Shown: piece after piece, positions 8,389 to 16,847 of the stretch
How positions within the stretch are numbered: position 1 is the stretch's first letter
How the letters are laid out: each line of letters opens with the position of its first letter
NCBI RefSeq assembly: GCF_004923295.1
Contig: NZ_CP039637.1
Span: 372,001 to 436,000 of the forward strand
Direction of reading: 5' to 3'
DNA from: Azospirillum sp. TSH100
GTDB lineage: Bacteria > Pseudomonadota > Alphaproteobacteria > Azospirillales > Azospirillaceae
DNA: 64,000 nucleotides
Notes under the pieces: model-generated
Databases searched by the model: none
What the model was told of the DNA's origin: nothing
Seen by the model: the letters and a program-made list of their open reading frames with translations, nothing else
Translations under genes and position numbers: made by a program

Positions 8389-8405
8389 ACATACGTAGCG
8401 TATAT
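8389..8405. promoter_or_regulatory. TetR operator-like palindrome, second copy
   Basis: ACATACG-tag-CGTATAT repeats the same 7-3-7 pattern with one mismatch. Its centre lies 29 bases from the perfect copy, close to three helical turns, which would allow two dimers to bind one DNA face. Confidence 0.65.
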
Positions 8406-8470
8406 CAAACTGCGCCTGCACTGTGAAGCGAGACGCCGGTCATTCCGGCATTCAAAGGAGGAACAGGACC

Positions 8471-8869
8471 ATGGCCCAACGCCAAGCGATCGCTCCGGCC
8501 AACCGGCACGCACTTTACGAACGGCATCGCTATTCGGCGGCGATACGCTCAGGCGACCTTCTGTTCGTCTCGGGGCAGGTCGGCAGCCGCGCGGACGGAT
8601 CTCCGGAACCCGACTTCGAGCGGCAGGTGCAGCAGGCTTTCGACAATCTCGCCAATGTGCTGAAGGCCGCCGGCTGCAGTTTCGACGATGTCGTCGATGT
8701 CATCACCTTCCACACCGATCCGGCGAACCAGATCGAGACCGTCATGGCGGTGCGTGAAAAGGTGATCGGCGATCCGCCCTATCCGAACTGGACCGCGGTC
8801 GGGGTGACTTGGCTGGCTGGGTTCGATTTCGAAATCAAGGTCATTGCACGCATCCCTGAGGGAGCATGA
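8471..8869 (+). CDS. RidA/YjgF/YER057c family protein
   Basis: The 132-residue protein is a Rid-family member. It has the LLFVSGQVG core, the NLANVLKAAGCSFDDVV helix and a C-terminal KVIARIP with the Arg that binds the substrate carboxylate in active RidA enzymes. RidA deaminates reactive enamine/imine intermediates; outlying family members have other roles. A strong AAAGGAGG site lies ten bases before the ATG. It is divergently arranged with a TetR repressor and three operator-like palindromes, so it is likely inducible. That is unusual for housekeeping RidA, which suggests a specialised paralogue. Confidence 0.88.
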   Translation: MAQRQAIAPANRHALYERHRYSAAIRSGDLLFVSGQVGSRADGSPEPDFERQVQQAFDNLANVLKAAGCSFDDVVDVITFHTDPANQIETVMAVREKVIGDPPYPNWTAVGVTWLAGFDFEIKVIARIPEGA

Positions 8870-8908
8870 GCAATCGCAGCTTTTCGATCGCCGCTTTCTG
8901 AACGCAAC

Positions 8909-8924
8909 TGTGGCTCGGGTCACA
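8909..8924. promoter_or_regulatory. Crp-like palindrome, site 1
   Basis: TGTGGCTCGGGTCACA matches the site at 20342-20357 at 14 of 16 positions. Its centre is about 79 bases before the start of the exported protein gene at 8996, the same distance as site 2 from the ompA-like start. Confidence 0.55.
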
Positions 8925-8995
8925 GCGGACGGCGGACGGGGTGCGCCAGGATGGGGCCTTGCCACATTCGGCCCTGTACGCGGAGGAATCCCCCG

Positions 8996-9331
8996 ATGCG
9001 CCGCCCTGCCGCCGTCATTCTTTGCCTTTCCATTTTTGCCCCGGTCACCGCCATTGTCCGGCCGGCGGCCGCGTTCGAGGTGCAGTCCGGCGGTGTTCCG
9101 CTGTCGACCGCGGTCGTGTCCGTGCTTGCGAGCCGGGTAGGCAGCGCGCCGCCCGCCGCGACCGGCCCCGGTGCGGCCTTTCCGCCCTGGATGGGCGGCG
9201 GCCGGACCGCCACTCCGCTTATGGGGAGCGGGCCCATGGGCGGCGGATTGCCGTCGCTGGGGCGGCCGACCGGTGTAGCGGCGGCGGACCGGGCGGCGAT
9301 GAACGAGCAACTGTTCGGGATCAAGCGCTGA
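8996..9331 (+). CDS. Small exported protein of unknown function, Gly/Pro-rich
   Basis: The 111-residue product has a signal peptide (MRRPAAVILCLSIFAPVTAIV, cleavage near AAAFE). The mature part is rich in Gly, Pro, Ala and Met with segments such as PLMGSGPMGGGLPSLGRP. I recognise no family. CGGAGGA lies about eight bases before the ATG at 8996. A Crp-like palindrome at 8909-8924 suggests co-regulation with the curlin-like proteins near 22-23 kb. It may be a minor structural or accessory component of that exported system, but this is inference. Confidence 0.6.
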   Translation: MRRPAAVILCLSIFAPVTAIVRPAAAFEVQSGGVPLSTAVVSVLASRVGSAPPAATGPGAAFPPWMGGGRTATPLMGSGPMGGGLPSLGRPTGVAAADRAAMNEQLFGIKR

Positions 9332-9546
9332 AAAGGGCGCCTGCCGGTCCTGCCTGTGCCGGCCTCCCCCGCAATGATGGGGAAGGCGATGTCGATCATC
9401 CGCCTAATGGGAAGGAGATGGCGCGGAGCGGGACTTTCTCCCAACGGGATGGGATTACCCAAGAATTCGGGGGAACCCTGCTTCCCGGTCGAAGACTAAG
9501 ATCGATGCCATCCGACAAAGAGCGATCAAGAGAACAGGGGGAAACC

Positions 9547-9981
9547 ATGCTGCGGACTGCCGTGATCGCAGTCGGCGCCCTGCTGCTTCTGCCGCTGTTT
9601 CTGGCTGGGCAGGGAATGGCCGACCGGGCGAAAGCGCCCGATGACGCGCGTGCCTACATCCTATGGCCTTCCAGCGGGACGGTCATCATCGGCGGAAAAT
9701 TCTGGGTCCGCATGGGGCTTCAGAACATGGGGATTGCACCGGCCGGCGTCAGCCATGCCGACACCGGGCACCATCACCTGCTGATCGACACCGAACTGAC
9801 GAACCCGGACGAACCGATCCCCAACGACAAGCAGCATTTGCATTTCGGCGCCGGCCAGACCGAAGCCCGGCTGGAGCTTCCGCCCGGAACCCACACGCTG
9901 CAGATGGTGCTGGGCGATGCCGACCATATTCCGCACAACCCGCCGGTGATGTCGGAGAAGGTGACCATCACCGTCCGCTGA
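9547..9981 (+). CDS. DUF4399 domain exported protein, copy 1
   Basis: The 144-residue precursor has a signal peptide ending near GQGMA. The rest is one DUF4399 domain with conserved features TGHHHLLIDTELTNPDEPIP, KQHLHFGAGQTE and LPPGTHTLQMVLGDADHIPHNPP. The cluster of His residues suggests metal binding, but no function is established for the family. A close paralogue follows 38 bases downstream, so this is a tandem duplication. The pair leads into the CsgG-like lipoprotein gene on the same strand. Confidence 0.85.
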   Translation: MLRTAVIAVGALLLLPLFLAGQGMADRAKAPDDARAYILWPSSGTVIIGGKFWVRMGLQNMGIAPAGVSHADTGHHHLLIDTELTNPDEPIPNDKQHLHFGAGQTEARLELPPGTHTLQMVLGDADHIPHNPPVMSEKVTITVR

Positions 9982-10019
9982 CCGGAGTCGCTCGGTTCAT
10001 CTCCGCCAGGGAGGACGTC

Positions 10020-10592
10020 ATGACGTCAGGAACAGCCGTGCTTACCAGCCGCCCCGGCCGGCACACTGCCTTGGGTGCAGCATCCGGTGCGGTGCTGTGG
10101 GGACTGCTTTCGATCGTGCCGTTTCTCACCACGGCGACGCCGGTCGCAGCGGCGGAGGCATCTGCCGACCAGAAGGCCGATCAGCGGAAGGGAGCCGACA
10201 GCGCGCAGCGCACGCCCGGCCGAAAGGATGCGTGGCTCTACATCGGCTGGCCCAACAACGGCCAAGTGGTGGGATCCCGGTTCAAGGTGTGGTTCGGGTT
10301 GCGTAATTTCGGCGTGGCGCCGGCCGGCGTGCGCAAGGACGGCACTGGACACCATCATCTGCTGATCGACACGGACCTGAAGAATTTCGACGAACCAATC
10401 CCCAGCGACAAGCAGCACCTGCATTTCGGCAAGGGCCAGACCGAAACGGTGCTGGAACTGCCGCCCGGCCGGCACACGCTGCAACTGGTTCTGGCCGATG
10501 CCGACCATGTGCCGCACGACCCGCCGATCATGTCTAAGAAGATCACCATCACGGTTCGCGCCGACCGCATCCCGCAATTGTCGGCGCGGTGA
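10020..10592 (+). CDS. DUF4399 domain exported protein, copy 2
   Basis: The 190-residue product repeats the DUF4399 domain of its upstream neighbour (GTGHHHLLIDTDLKNFDEP, KQHLHFGKGQTE, LPPGRHTLQLVLADADHVPHDPP). It has a longer N-terminus carrying a hydrophobic export segment (about 20-45) and a charged linker (EASADQKADQRKGADSAQR). The ATG lies 38 bases after copy 1. The His positions are conserved between the paralogues, which argues they matter. The linker could place the domain away from the membrane or allow partner binding. Confidence 0.85.
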   Translation: MTSGTAVLTSRPGRHTALGAASGAVLWGLLSIVPFLTTATPVAAAEASADQKADQRKGADSAQRTPGRKDAWLYIGWPNNGQVVGSRFKVWFGLRNFGVAPAGVRKDGTGHHHLLIDTDLKNFDEPIPSDKQHLHFGKGQTETVLELPPGRHTLQLVLADADHVPHDPPIMSKKITITVRADRIPQLSAR

Positions 10593-10660
10593 CCGGCTCC
10601 AGACCGCCCTGACGATGCGGACACGGAGCCGGACCCGCCAAACCACAGGAGACAGCGCCG

Positions 10661-12232
10661 ATGAGCATGGTCCGGTTCCTTGGTTCCGTCACGGTTTCCG
10701 CCGGCCTGACGCTGGCGCTGGGCGGCTGTTTCACCTCCGGTGAGATGGCGCGCGTGGTGCAGCAGCCGAAGACGCCGGCCGTCCGCACCATCAGCAGCTT
10801 CAGCGAGGCGCTGCGCTGCATGGACACGCTGCTGTGGACCCACGGCAAGCGCGACATCTACATCACCGCCAACGGCCTGCCCGACGCCACCGGCCGGGTG
10901 GCTGGCGGCACGAAGGAAATGCTGATCACCGCCGTCTCCCGCATGTCGGAGACCTCCAACGCCTTCCGCTTCGTGGATTTTGAGCCGGCGCTGGACGACG
11001 TCAACGCGCTGTACTGGATGATCGGCGTGCAGCCGAACTTCCGCGCGCCGTCCTATTATATCCGCGGTGCCATCACTCAGTTGGACGACAATGTGGTCAG
11101 CGAGGCGGCGTCGGCCGGGCTGTCGCTGCCCAAGCTGGATCTCGGCGTGTCGGCCGATCAGGTGGTGTCGATGGTGTCGGTCGACCTCAATGTCGGGGAG
11201 TTGGTGACGCGCCAGATCATCCCCGGCATGTCGGCGTCCAACACGCTGGCGGTGGTGTCGTCGGGGCGCGGGGCGGATGCCGGCGGGGTGATCGGCAAGG
11301 CCGGGCTGTCCTTCAACATCTCGCTGAACCGCTCGGAAGGGCTGCACCAGGGCGTGCGCACGCTGGTCGAACTCAGCACCATCGAGGTGCTGGGCAAGCT
11401 GACCCGCGTGCCCTACTGGCAATGCCTGGGCATCGACCAGACCAACCCCGCCTTCATGGCGGAGGCGCGCGGCTGGTTCGACGGCATGGCTCCGTCGGAG
11501 CGCGTCACCTTCAGCCAGCGCGCGCTGTCGGCGCAAGGCTATTACGATGGGCCGGTCAACGGCCAACTCGACCAGCGCACCGCCGAGGCGGTCGGCCGTT
11601 TCCAGGCGGACAACGACCTGATCGCCACAGGACGCATCGATTTCGACCTCTACCAGCGCCTGCTCGCCAAGCCGCCCGGCCAAGGCAGCCAGGGCGGCGG
11701 AGCGCCGCCGGCCCGCTTGCAGAGCGTCAGCAATGCCGGTGGCGAGGGGTTGCCGCGCGCCCGGCCGTCACCGTCCCGGCTCGACCTGCTGCTGTCGTCG
11801 GATCGCGGGCCAACACCGCGCTATCGTGCCGGCGAGGCGCTGGTGGTGCGGATGCAGCCGACGGCGGACGGCTTCGTCTATTGCTATTACCGCGATGCCG
11901 CCGGGACGGTCTCCCGCATCTTCCCCAACCGCTTCCAGCCCGACGCCTTCGTCGAGGCCAACCGCCAAGTGGAAATCCCTCCCGGCGTGCAGAAGCCCTT
12001 CAACCTGCGCATGGACCGCCCGAATGCCGAGGAGACGGTCGCCTGCGTCCTCTCGCATGACGAGATCGGATTGCGGATCCCGGAGGCGTTCAAGAGCGAG
12101 GATTTGCAGCCCATTCCCGGCGCCGCCCTGGACGACGTCATCAACGCCTTCGCGACGGCCAAGGGCAGCGATGCCCGCGCCAAGCGGCTGACGGTGAAGG
12201 TGCTGCCCGGCACTCTGGCGCAGGGAGAGTGA
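10661..12232 (+). CDS. CsgG-like lipoprotein with peptidoglycan-binding and DUF4384 domains
   Basis: This 523-residue lipoprotein has a lipobox LALGGC (Cys near residue 24). Residues about 40-260 resemble the CsgG secretion-pore family: FRFVDFE, YYIRGAITQLDDNV, a VSVDLNVGELVTRQIIPG strand and a VELSTIEVLGKLTRVPYWQC end. A PG_binding_1-type repeat follows (about 285-325, AQGYYDGPVNGQLDQRTAEAVGRFQ). The C-terminus is a DUF4384 domain (about 375-500, YRAGEALVVRMQPTADGFVYCYYR). CsgG forms the outer-membrane pore that exports curli subunits. A pore fused to a wall-binding module would be anchored in the envelope. Curlin-like proteins encoded 10 kb downstream are candidate substrates. The CsgG assignment is by eye. 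Confidence 0.75.
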   Translation: MSMVRFLGSVTVSAGLTLALGGCFTSGEMARVVQQPKTPAVRTISSFSEALRCMDTLLWTHGKRDIYITANGLPDATGRVAGGTKEMLITAVSRMSETSNAFRFVDFEPALDDVNALYWMIGVQPNFRAPSYYIRGAITQLDDNVVSEAASAGLSLPKLDLGVSADQVVSMVSVDLNVGELVTRQIIPGMSASNTLAVVSSGRGADAGGVIGKAGLSFNISLNRSEGLHQGVRTLVELSTIEVLGKLTRVPYWQCLGIDQTNPAFMAEARGWFDGMAPSERVTFSQRALSAQGYYDGPVNGQLDQRTAEAVGRFQADNDLIATGRIDFDLYQRLLAKPPGQGSQGGGAPPARLQSVSNAGGEGLPRARPSPSRLDLLLSSDRGPTPRYRAGEALVVRMQPTADGFVYCYYRDAAGTVSRIFPNRFQPDAFVEANRQVEIPPGVQKPFNLRMDRPNAEETVACVLSHDEIGLRIPEAFKSEDLQPIPGAALDDVINAFATAKGSDARAKRLTVKVLPGTLAQGE

Positions 12233-12254
12233 CGCCGGGAAAACTGGAGCCGAC

Positions 12255-12270
12255 TGTTGGCCGGCTCACA
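12255..12270. promoter_or_regulatory. Crp-like palindrome, site 2
   Basis: TGTTGGCCGGCTCACA matches the site at 20342-20357 at 13 of 16 positions. Its centre is about 78 bases before the OmpA-like start. It would control the OmpA-like gene and probably the three genes behind it, including the adenylate cyclase. Confidence 0.45.
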
Positions 12271-12339
12271 GCGGGGAAACGGGGGATGGCGATAGAACCG
12301 GGGGCAACGCCGTTCCTTCTCCTGCCCATGGAGCCTCAG

Positions 12340-13122
12340 ATGACCAAATCCGTCCTGTCTTATGCCCTTCCCCGTGCCCTGCCCTGTGCCCTGATTGCCA
12401 CCCTGCCGATGCTGGCCGCGGCCTGGACCGGTTCCGTGTCCGCCCAGACGGTCGAAGGGTCAGGATCCTCGAAGGTGATGATGTTCGACCGGCCGCCCAG
12501 CGTGGAGGAACTGCGCGAGGTGGTGGCGCCTGAACCGAAACTTCGCACCCGCAGCATCGAGATCATCGGCGGTGCGGCCGGTGCCGCCGCCAAGCGGCCC
12601 CGGCCTGTCGACGAGATCAATTACGGCTCGGCACCCATCCCACCGGCTGCCCAGCCCGCTCCGCAGACGGCGCCGAGCCGCCCCGTCCACAAGCAGCGCC
12701 GGCAGGAGGTGCGGATGGAGGCACCGGCCGCCGAGATGGCCGCCGCCCCGCCGCCTGCCGCGGCTCCTGCCCCAGCACCAGAAGCGGCGCCGCAGGCCTT
12801 CGGCTTCCGCATCAACTTCGCCCTTAATTCCGCCGAGATTCCGGCCGAGTCCGCCTCCTACATCGACGCCGTCGGGGCACTGATGAAGGAGGACCCGACC
12901 CTGGGGCTGACGGTGGAGGGCCACACCGACGCCACCGGCAGCCTTCCCTACAATATGCTGCTGTCGCAGCGCCGTGCGGTGTCGGTGGGCGAGTATCTGG
13001 TCCGTGTCCACCAGATCGATCCCAAGCGCATCACCGTCGACGGCAAGGGTCCGACCGTGCCGCTCGCCGCCAACCCGTATGACGGCCGCAACCGGCGCGT
13101 TGAATTCAAGCCGACCCATTGA
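12340..13122 (+). CDS. OmpA family outer-membrane/peptidoglycan-anchored protein
   Basis: The 260-residue precursor has a signal peptide (cleavage near VSAQ, about 34), a proline/alanine-rich middle and a C-terminal OmpA domain (about 155-258). The OmpA domain has FALNSAEIPAESASYIDAVG, LTVEGHTDATGSLPYNMLLSQRRA and a final NRRVEF, whose Asp and Arg positions bind diaminopimelate in peptidoglycan. GGAG lies six bases before the ATG at 12340. No N-terminal beta-barrel is visible, so it resembles a periplasmic wall-binding scaffold. It follows the CsgG-like gene and may couple that machinery to the wall. Confidence 0.88.
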   Translation: MTKSVLSYALPRALPCALIATLPMLAAAWTGSVSAQTVEGSGSSKVMMFDRPPSVEELREVVAPEPKLRTRSIEIIGGAAGAAAKRPRPVDEINYGSAPIPPAAQPAPQTAPSRPVHKQRRQEVRMEAPAAEMAAAPPPAAAPAPAPEAAPQAFGFRINFALNSAEIPAESASYIDAVGALMKEDPTLGLTVEGHTDATGSLPYNMLLSQRRAVSVGEYLVRVHQIDPKRITVDGKGPTVPLAANPYDGRNRRVEFKPTH

Positions 13123-13148
13123 CCGCTGGCCGGAATGGAGGGGATGCT

Positions 13149-13505
13149 ATGAAACACGCCCTGATCCTTGCCGCCTGCCTGGGCTTGGCTGCCGTCGCCC
13201 CGGCTGATGCCACGGTGGTACGTGGCAAGAGTTCCGACAGCTCCGGCGCCACCAGCGGCGGTGCCGCGGGCGGGGTGGACGTCGTCCCGGCCGGCAAGCG
13301 GGTCCGGGTCCAGTGCTGGCAGGACGGCCACAAGATCATCGACGAAGAGGATCTCGCCGTCGTCTCGCTCAGCATCGCCAGCCAGATGAACGGGCTGCGC
13401 TTCCGCCGCAACGGTGGGACGGACAGCGCTGTGTCGGTTGTGACGCAATCCCGCACCGCCTGCCTTCTCGCCCCCGATGAGGGTAAGGGCCGGGACCGGG
13501 AGTGA
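13149..13505 (+). CDS. Small exported protein of unknown function
   Basis: The 118-residue product has a clear signal peptide (MKHALILAACLGLAAVAPADA). A Ser/Gly-rich linker is followed by a compact domain with RVQCWQDGHKIIDEEDLAVVSLS and a later Cys in SRTACLL; the two Cys could form a disulphide. I recognise no family. A GGAGGGG site precedes the ATG at 13149. It sits 26 bases after the OmpA-like gene in what looks like one operon running to the adenylate cyclase. Its place beside a CsgG-like pore makes an accessory role comparable to CsgE or CsgF possible, but I see no sequence similarity to either. Confidence 0.65.
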   Translation: MKHALILAACLGLAAVAPADATVVRGKSSDSSGATSGGAAGGVDVVPAGKRVRVQCWQDGHKIIDEEDLAVVSLSIASQMNGLRFRRNGGTDSAVSVVTQSRTACLLAPDEGKGRDRE

Positions 13506-13537
13506 TCCTTTCAATTCGATGTCTGTAGGTGACGATC

Positions 13538-14674
13538 ATGCCGAAGAGACGTTACTCATATCTGCTGGCCCAAAATCTGCTGTGTGCCGCCGCCGTTCTT
13601 GCCCTGGGCTGCGGTCAGGCCGCCGCGGTGGAGGCCGTGGTCGTGGCGTCCAGTGCGCCTGGCTATGTCCAGGGCCAACTCGTCGGCGACGGGCAGTCGG
13701 TCCGGCTTCCTGACGGGGCGAACGCGACGCTGCTGTTTGCCAACGGCCGTCTGCTGCGGTTGCGTGGCCCCTATGACGGTGTGCCCGGCGAGATGGCGGA
13801 CGGTGCCGTTTCGGCCCGTGCTGGCCCCGCCGACGACCGTTTCATGCAGAGCGACCTTGGGGCGGCGCGTGCGTTGGGAAATCCGCTGGATGTGGCGTTG
13901 GAGAAGACGCTGGCGATCGACCCGTCGGTTTCGGGCACCCAGTGCATCAAGGCCGGAGGCACGCCGCTGCTGCGCCGCCCGACGGAACCAGGGTTGGACC
14001 GCCTGCTGTTGCAGGCCGGCGGGGAGCGTGTGGAAATTACCTGGACCGATGCTGCTGCGGTACCCTGGCCGCGGGGATTGCCGCTGGCGGATGGGGCGGA
14101 CATCGGCGTCCTGCGGCGGGATGGGACGCCGGTCGGCAGGCTGCATCTTCGCATGGTGGAGGCAACGGGTGGCGCGGCGCTGGCGGTCGGCATGGCGTCG
14201 GCCGGCTGTGCCGGGCAGATCGGCGCTGTGATGGCCTCCCTGCGCGAAGCGGCGGTGCCGCTCGATCTCTTTCTTTCCGCTGATCCGGCTGCCGGCCCCG
14301 CCTACCGGCCGGGCGAGGACATCCGGCTGCTGGTCCAGACCGATCGCGATGCCAATCTTTATTGCTATCTGCGCAACGCGCGTGCCCAGTTGATCCCCAT
14401 CTTCCCAGCGGGTGCCACGATGAGCGCCCGGGTGATGGGCAATGTGCCGATCAGCCTGTCCGGCGACCGCATGCCGCTGCGTGCCGGTGACGGTCCGGCC
14501 GATCTGGAGGTGCGCTGCATCGCCACCAGCCGCAATCTCGACAACGAGATGCCCGGTCGTGCCGCCGCCTTCCGTCCGCTGCCGGAGGAGGCTGCTATGC
14601 AGTTGGACCGCGCGGTGTCTCGCCTGCGCGAAACGGAAGTGGCGTCGGCCCAGCTGATCCTGAAGGTCCGGTGA
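13538..14674 (+). CDS. Exported DUF4384 domain protein
   Basis: The 378-residue precursor has a signal peptide ending near GQAAA. An N-terminal domain (about 32-75, QLVGDGQSVRLPDGANATLLFANGRLLRLRGPYDG) reads like a FecR-type beta fold. The C-terminal DUF4384 domain (about 250-350) contains YRPGEDIRLLVQTDRDANLYCYLR and IPIFPAG. The same domain ends the CsgG-like lipoprotein. DUF4384 often appears in proteins tied to caspase-like or FGE-sulfatase systems; its role is unknown. I chose ATG at 13538 because AGGT lies seven bases upstream; a GTG at 13529 is the alternative. The adenylate cyclase gene follows after seven bases. Confidence 0.75.
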   Translation: MPKRRYSYLLAQNLLCAAAVLALGCGQAAAVEAVVVASSAPGYVQGQLVGDGQSVRLPDGANATLLFANGRLLRLRGPYDGVPGEMADGAVSARAGPADDRFMQSDLGAARALGNPLDVALEKTLAIDPSVSGTQCIKAGGTPLLRRPTEPGLDRLLLQAGGERVEITWTDAAAVPWPRGLPLADGADIGVLRRDGTPVGRLHLRMVEATGGAALAVGMASAGCAGQIGAVMASLREAAVPLDLFLSADPAAGPAYRPGEDIRLLVQTDRDANLYCYLRNARAQLIPIFPAGATMSARVMGNVPISLSGDRMPLRAGDGPADLEVRCIATSRNLDNEMPGRAAAFRPLPEEAAMQLDRAVSRLRETEVASAQLILKVR

Positions 14675-14681
14675 GGGACGG

Positions 14682-16586
14682 ATGGACGGTCCGCCGGCGA
14701 ACCCAAGGGAAGGTCCGGAGGCTCCCGCCGTCGTGAGGCCGGCGGTGCGCGACCCGCCGCCGAGCCATCGCGGATGGTCGCGCAGGTGGCTGGCGGTCGC
14801 CATCATGCTGGGCAGCGCTGTGCTGGCGCTTGTTGCCGTGCGGCTGGTGCCGCCGCTGCGCACCGCCGACGAGAGTCTGGGCGACCGGCTGATCGCCGCA
14901 GCAACCCCTGCGCAGCCACAGCATCCCGCCATCGCACTGGTGCTGTTCGGGGAAGACAGTTTCGCCGGGCTGGCCTGCCGGTCGCCGGTGGATCGCGGCA
15001 TGCTGGCCGACATCATCGGTCTGCTGGCGTCGGCCGGGGTGCGCGCCATCGGCATCGACGTGCTGTTCGACCAGCCGAGCCTGCCGGCTGTGGATGAGCG
15101 GTTGCGCCGGGCCATGCTGAACGCGGCGGTTCCGGTGGTGGCGATCACCGCATTGGCTCAAACCCCCCTGACCGAACGGCAGCGCCGTTTCCTCGACGTG
15201 TTCACCGAGGGAATGCCTCGCGGGCATGCCAATCTGGCGAAGGACCGGCTGGACGCCGCGGTGCGCTGGCACGTTCCCTTCGGTGGGGACGGCACACCCA
15301 GCCTGCCGGTGCAGCTTGCCCATCTCGGTGGGGTGTCGGCCGTACCGGCGGAACCCTTCCGTATCGACTGGCATGGCCGGCCGGATGGCTCGACCACCCC
15401 GTTCCCGATCTATCCTGCCGAAACCCTCGCCGTTCTGCCGAAAAACTGGCTCGCCGAGCGGATCGTCCTGGTGGGCACCGCGCTTGCCGGGATCGATCAG
15501 CACCGCACCCCGCTGTCGTCGGCTGGCGCGTCAACACCGGGCGTCGAGATCGAGGCACATGTGCTGGCCCAACTTCTCGATGGGCGGAGCAGTCCGCGTT
15601 TGCCTTTCGCCGGGGAGGCGGCGCTGGCGCTGCTGATGGCAGTGGCCGGGGTGGGAGTGGCGCTGGTCGGACTGCCACTGTGGCTGCTGGCGGTAGCGGG
15701 GGTGCTGGTGCCGATGGCGGGCGGGACCGGGGCCTCCGCGCTGTTCGCGGCGGGCGGGCCGCTGGTGCCGCTGGTGGCCCCGGCGCTGGCCTGGGGGGCG
15801 GGCATCGCCGCGATGACCGTGCAGATGTCGCTGCGCGAACGGGCCGACCGGCGCGTCATGATGCTGCTGTTCGCCAACCATGTATCCCAGCCGGTGGCCG
15901 AAGAGATCTGGCGGGAACGCGCCACCTTCATGGCCGGCAACCGCCCGCGCCCGCAGCAGCTGACCGCCACCGTGCTGTTCTCCGACATCGAAGGCTTTAC
16001 CACCATCTGCGAAGCGCTGGAGCCGGAGCCGCTGATCCGCTGGCTGGAGGGTTATCTGGACGCCATGGTGCAGATCGTCGCCGCCCATGATGGGGTGGTG
16101 CTGCGCTTCGTCGGCGATGCGATCCTGGCGGTCTTCGGCGCGCCGGTCGCCCGCAACACGCAGGAGGAGATCGACGCAGACGCCGGCCGGGCCGTCCGTT
16201 GCGCCTTGCAGATGGGCCGGGAACTGGTGGCGCTGAACCGGCGTTGGCAGGCGGAAGGGTTGCCGATGGTCGGCATCCGTGTCGGCGTGCATACCGGGCC
16301 TCTGGTTGCCGGCAGCCTGGGCGGGTTGCGGCACAGCGAATACTCGCTGCTGGGCGACACCGCCAACACCGCCGCCCGGCTGGAGGCCTACGGCAAGATG
16401 GTCGATGCGCGCTCCTCCCGCCATTGCCGGATCATCGTCGGCGATCCGACTTGGCAGGCGGTGCGGTCGGCGTTGCACGGCCACTGCACGGTGCTGCCGG
16501 TGGGGGAGGTGGCGTTGAAGGGCAAGGTCAGAGCGGTGCGGATCTGGCTGCTGATCGACGATGAAGATGCTGATGGCCGTGGGTGA
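14682..16586 (+). CDS. CHASE2-type membrane adenylate cyclase (class III)
   Basis: The 634-residue protein has an N-terminal membrane segment (about 36-58) and an extracytoplasmic CHASE2 sensor (about 65-300, with ALVLFGEDSF and RAIGIDVLFDQPS). Three hydrophobic segments follow (about 305-380), then a class III cyclase domain (about 420-600). The metal-binding Asp residues lie in TVLFSDIEGFTTI and LRFVGDAILAVFG, and the substrate region is LLGDTANTAARLE. It should make cAMP from ATP in response to a periplasmic or membrane signal. It is last in an operon starting with the OmpA-like gene, behind a Crp-like palindrome. A Crp-type regulator gene lies 4 kb away, suggesting a local cAMP circuit. 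Confidence 0.9.
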   Translation: MDGPPANPREGPEAPAVVRPAVRDPPPSHRGWSRRWLAVAIMLGSAVLALVAVRLVPPLRTADESLGDRLIAAATPAQPQHPAIALVLFGEDSFAGLACRSPVDRGMLADIIGLLASAGVRAIGIDVLFDQPSLPAVDERLRRAMLNAAVPVVAITALAQTPLTERQRRFLDVFTEGMPRGHANLAKDRLDAAVRWHVPFGGDGTPSLPVQLAHLGGVSAVPAEPFRIDWHGRPDGSTTPFPIYPAETLAVLPKNWLAERIVLVGTALAGIDQHRTPLSSAGASTPGVEIEAHVLAQLLDGRSSPRLPFAGEAALALLMAVAGVGVALVGLPLWLLAVAGVLVPMAGGTGASALFAAGGPLVPLVAPALAWGAGIAAMTVQMSLRERADRRVMMLLFANHVSQPVAEEIWRERATFMAGNRPRPQQLTATVLFSDIEGFTTICEALEPEPLIRWLEGYLDAMVQIVAAHDGVVLRFVGDAILAVFGAPVARNTQEEIDADAGRAVRCALQMGRELVALNRRWQAEGLPMVGIRVGVHTGPLVAGSLGGLRHSEYSLLGDTANTAARLEAYGKMVDARSSRHCRIIVGDPTWQAVRSALHGHCTVLPVGEVALKGKVRAVRIWLLIDDEDADGRG

Positions 16587-16673
16587 TAATCGTTGTAAGT
16601 TCTGCTCGATACAGGAAGTAATCACTTCGGCGTGGCATCCCCTCTTTTGCCGGATTCGGGCTGATGGGGCCGC

Positions 16674-16701
16674 TTGGCATCGATTCGAGCCATGGTATGC
16701 T
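16674..16701 (+). promoter_or_regulatory. Candidate sigma-70 promoter for the caspase/FGE gene
   Basis: TTGGCA (16674-16679) and TATGCT (16696-16701) are separated by 16 bases and lie about 150 bases before the start at 16848. They match the consensus hexamers at 5 of 6 and 4 of 6 positions. This is a sequence match only. Confidence 0.35.
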
Positions 16702-16847
16702 TCTTCCATCCATGGCGGGCTGCCGGCAATTTCCGAAATCACTTCGAACAGCCATCCGCTATGCGCCGTAAGCTTCGCCGGCGACCGTTCTGGTCGATTG
16801 TCAGCCGACGAAATGCGGCGCCTCTTTGCACGGGTACGGAGGCGGGG

